The notes beneath the pieces were generated by a model that did no database searches, was not told the DNA's origin, and saw only the letters and a program-made list of their open reading frames with translations. This document shows, piece by piece, positions 14,324 to 15,727 of a stretch of 15,727 nucleotides of DNA. Position 1 is the stretch's first letter. Each line of letters opens with the position of its first letter. The position numbers and the translations under genes were made by a program. This DNA comes from DASPXY01 sp038227745 (GTDB taxonomy: Bacteria > Planctomycetota > Planctomycetia > Gemmatales > Gemmataceae): assembly GCA_038227745.1 (NCBI GenBank), contig JBBRPS010000144.1:1-15727 (forward strand), in the 5' to 3' direction.

Positions 14324-15595
14324 TTACCCCTCGCCGACGCCCAGCACGACGACCGTGAAGCCGGCGCGGCGCAGCGAGGCGTGGTTGAGCCAGTGGCGCG
14401 AGTCACCGATCAGCCGGCCCTTCATGTGCTCGGCGATGAACTTCGCCGACAGCCCGCGGTACGCCCGGTGCTCCACCAGCAGCGCCGCCGCCGCGGCGCC
14501 GTCCAGGCACCCCGGCAGGTCGTTGCTCACCTGCAGGCCGTGGTGCGTCCCTTCTCTGACGAGCGGGTCGTGGACCGCCACCTCCAGGCCCTTCTGCACC
14601 GCCGCGGCCGCGAGCAGCCCGGCCGGGCTCTCGCGCGGGTCATCGATGTCGGCCTTGTACGCCGCGCCGAGGACCGCCAGCTTGTCGCCGGCCTTCAGCT
14701 GACCCGTCGCCAGCAACAGCCCGAGCAGTCGCTCGGCCTGGGTGTCGTTCACCTTGCGGGCGGCTCGCAGCAGGGCCGTGTGCTCGGGGTAGGCCTGGAC
14801 GAGATACCACGGGTCCACGGGGATGCAGTGGCCGCCGACACCGGGGCCGGGCTTGAGGATGTTCACGCGCGGGTGCAGGTTGGCGAGCTGGATCGCCTGC
14901 CAGACGTCGATGCCGGCGTCCTCGGCGATGCGCGCGAACACGTTCGCCAGCGCGACGTTCACATCGCGGTAGGTGTTCTCCATCAGCTTGCACATCTCCG
15001 CCGTGCGGTCGTCGGCCAGCGTGATCTTGCCGTGGCAGAAGCGCTCGTACATCTCGCGGGCACGCTCGGCGGACTGCGGCGAGAAGCCGCCGATCACGCG
15101 ATCGTTGTTCATCAGCTCGTTGACCGTGTTGCCCGGTAGCACGCGCTCGGGGCAGTAGCACAGGTCGAAGTCGCGGCCCGGCTCCAGGCCCGACTCGCGC
15201 AGGATGCGGCCGACCACGTTGCGCGTCGTGCCGATCGGCGACGTCGATTCGAGAATGACGAGGTTGCCCGGCCGCAGCACCGGCAGGATGGAGCGCGTGG
15301 CGCTCTCGACGGCGGTCAGGTCGGCGCCCTTGGTCGGCGTGACCGGCGTCGGCACGCAGATGATGAACGTGTCGGACGGCTCCGGGTCGGGGGCGGTCGT
15401 CAGGTTGCCGCTGTTACACGCCGCGGAGACGAGTGTCGCCAGGCCCGCCTCCTCCAGGCGCGTCCGGCCCGAGCGCAGCATCTCGACGATGTTGCGGTCG
15501 ATGTCCACGCCGAGGACGTAGAAGCCCGCGTTGGCCAGCAGGCTCGCCGTCGGCAGCCCCACGTAACCCAGACCGATTACACAGACTTCAGCCAT
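14324..15595 (-). CDS. wecC: UDP-N-acetyl-D-mannosamine dehydrogenase
   Basis: A 423-residue NAD-dependent enzyme that oxidises C6 of UDP-ManNAc twice to give UDP-ManNAcA. Length matches the E. coli WecC norm of about 420. The Rossmann motif is VIGLGYVGLPTASLL (6-20) with D31 at the second strand end. Other signatures are ICVPTPV (79-85), ILESTSPIGTT (114-124), CYCPERVLPG (146-155), ENTYRDVNVALANVF (206-220), ILKPGPGVGGHCIPVDPWY (246-264) with catalytic Cys C257, and KADIDDPRESPA in the C-terminal domain. The NTYRDVNVALAN and HPRVNILKPGPGVGGHCIPVD blocks are those of the ManNAc-specific branch (WecC), not the UDP-Glc branch, and the presence of wecB nearby agrees. A neighbouring substrate such as UDP-GlcNAc-type sugars cannot be excluded. 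The ATG at 15595 has only a weak AGGGG upstream. It is the most upstream gene of the block visible in the window. Confidence 0.96.
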   Translation of the reverse strand: MAEVCVIGLGYVGLPTASLLANAGFYVLGVDIDRNIVEMLRSGRTRLEEAGLATLVSAACNSGNLTTAPDPEPSDTFIICVPTPVTPTKGADLTAVESATRSILPVLRPGNLVILESTSPIGTTRNVVGRILRESGLEPGRDFDLCYCPERVLPGNTVNELMNNDRVIGGFSPQSAERAREMYERFCHGKITLADDRTAEMCKLMENTYRDVNVALANVFARIAEDAGIDVWQAIQLANLHPRVNILKPGPGVGGHCIPVDPWYLVQAYPEHTALLRAARKVNDTQAERLLGLLLATGQLKAGDKLAVLGAAYKADIDDPRESPAGLLAAAAVQKGLEVAVHDPLVREGTHHGLQVSNDLPGCLDGAAAAALLVEHRAYRGLSAKFIAEHMKGRLIGDSRHWLNHASLRRAGFTVVVLGVGEG

Positions 15596-15650
15596 CGGCT
15601 TAACCCCTGTTCCGGATGACTCGCCTGTCTAGCCACGTCCCTGCGGACCG

Positions 15651-15719
15651 CGGCCAGAGCGGGGGCGCTTTGGAGTGCGGCGCTATGCGCCGCTTTGGCT
15701 CTTTCTTTTCCTCTGGCCG
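15651..15719. repeat. Inverted-repeat structure upstream of wecC
   Basis: An outer 9-bp pairing joins 15651-15659 (CGGCCAGAG) to 15711-15719. Inside, GCGGCGC (15677-15683) pairs with GCGCCGC (15687-15693) around a TAT loop, giving a strong GC hairpin. It lies 56 nt upstream of the wecC ATG and may be cut by the window edge. It could be a leader structure or a repeat of the same general class as the others. No convincing -35/-10 promoter is visible between it and the ATG. Confidence 0.6.
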
Positions 15720-15727
15720 GGTCGCGG

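Noticed and set aside
15596..15727. Sigma-70 promoter upstream of wecC
   Set aside because: No convincing -35 and -10 pair at 16-18 nt spacing could be seen on the minus strand.

Overview
The window is a dense, one-directional block of thirteen protein-coding genes, all on the minus strand and therefore transcribed from the right edge to the left. It reads as the interior of a cell-surface polysaccharide (exopolysaccharide, O-antigen-like or enterobacterial-common-antigen-like) biosynthesis locus. By eye the DNA is very GC-rich (around 70%). Codon choice looks uniform, with no foreign-looking island, transposase, tRNA, rRNA or CRISPR. GC-rich coding style, several GT4 glycosyltransferases, a FemAB-like protein and unusual long palindromic intergenic repeats together suggest a Planctomycetota member (Gemmataceae-like). 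That is an inference from style, not a proven assignment.

Layout in transcription order. (1) wecC-like UDP-ManNAc dehydrogenase (15595-14324). (2) A FemAB/GNAT-like protein (14221-13127), wecB-like UDP-GlcNAc 2-epimerase (13110-11815), a GT4 glycosyltransferase (11849-10620) and a PhyH-family Fe/2-oxoglutarate dioxygenase (10623-9673). (3) A GT4-like glycosyltransferase (9557-8304), a hexapeptide-repeat O-acetyltransferase (8278-7541) and a GT4 (7541-6399). (4) Three GT4-like enzymes (6176-4908, 4908-3718, 3721-2510), a membrane GT2 (2456-1296) and a membrane-anchored polysaccharide-deacetylase-like protein (1280-63). Several junctions overlap by 1-4 nt, which points to translational coupling; one overlap is 35 nt.

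The pathway logic is clear in part. WecB converts UDP-GlcNAc to UDP-ManNAc and WecC oxidises this to UDP-ManNAcA, giving an acidic amino sugar. Seven glycosyltransferases could build a repeat unit. The acetyltransferase, the deacetylase-like protein and possibly the dioxygenase and FemAB-like protein would decorate it. The initiating phosphoglycosyl transferase, flippase, polymerase and export proteins are not in the window, so the locus must continue outside or depend on genes elsewhere.

The most unusual feature is non-coding. Each of the three internal gaps longer than 100 bp, and both window edges, holds a strong inverted-repeat structure, all different in sequence. Two of them (6308-6366 and 9596-9658) share one design: two head-to-head copies of a small hairpin with a 6-nt loop, making a 29-bp palindrome arm. 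No gene-free stretch exceeds 300 bp.
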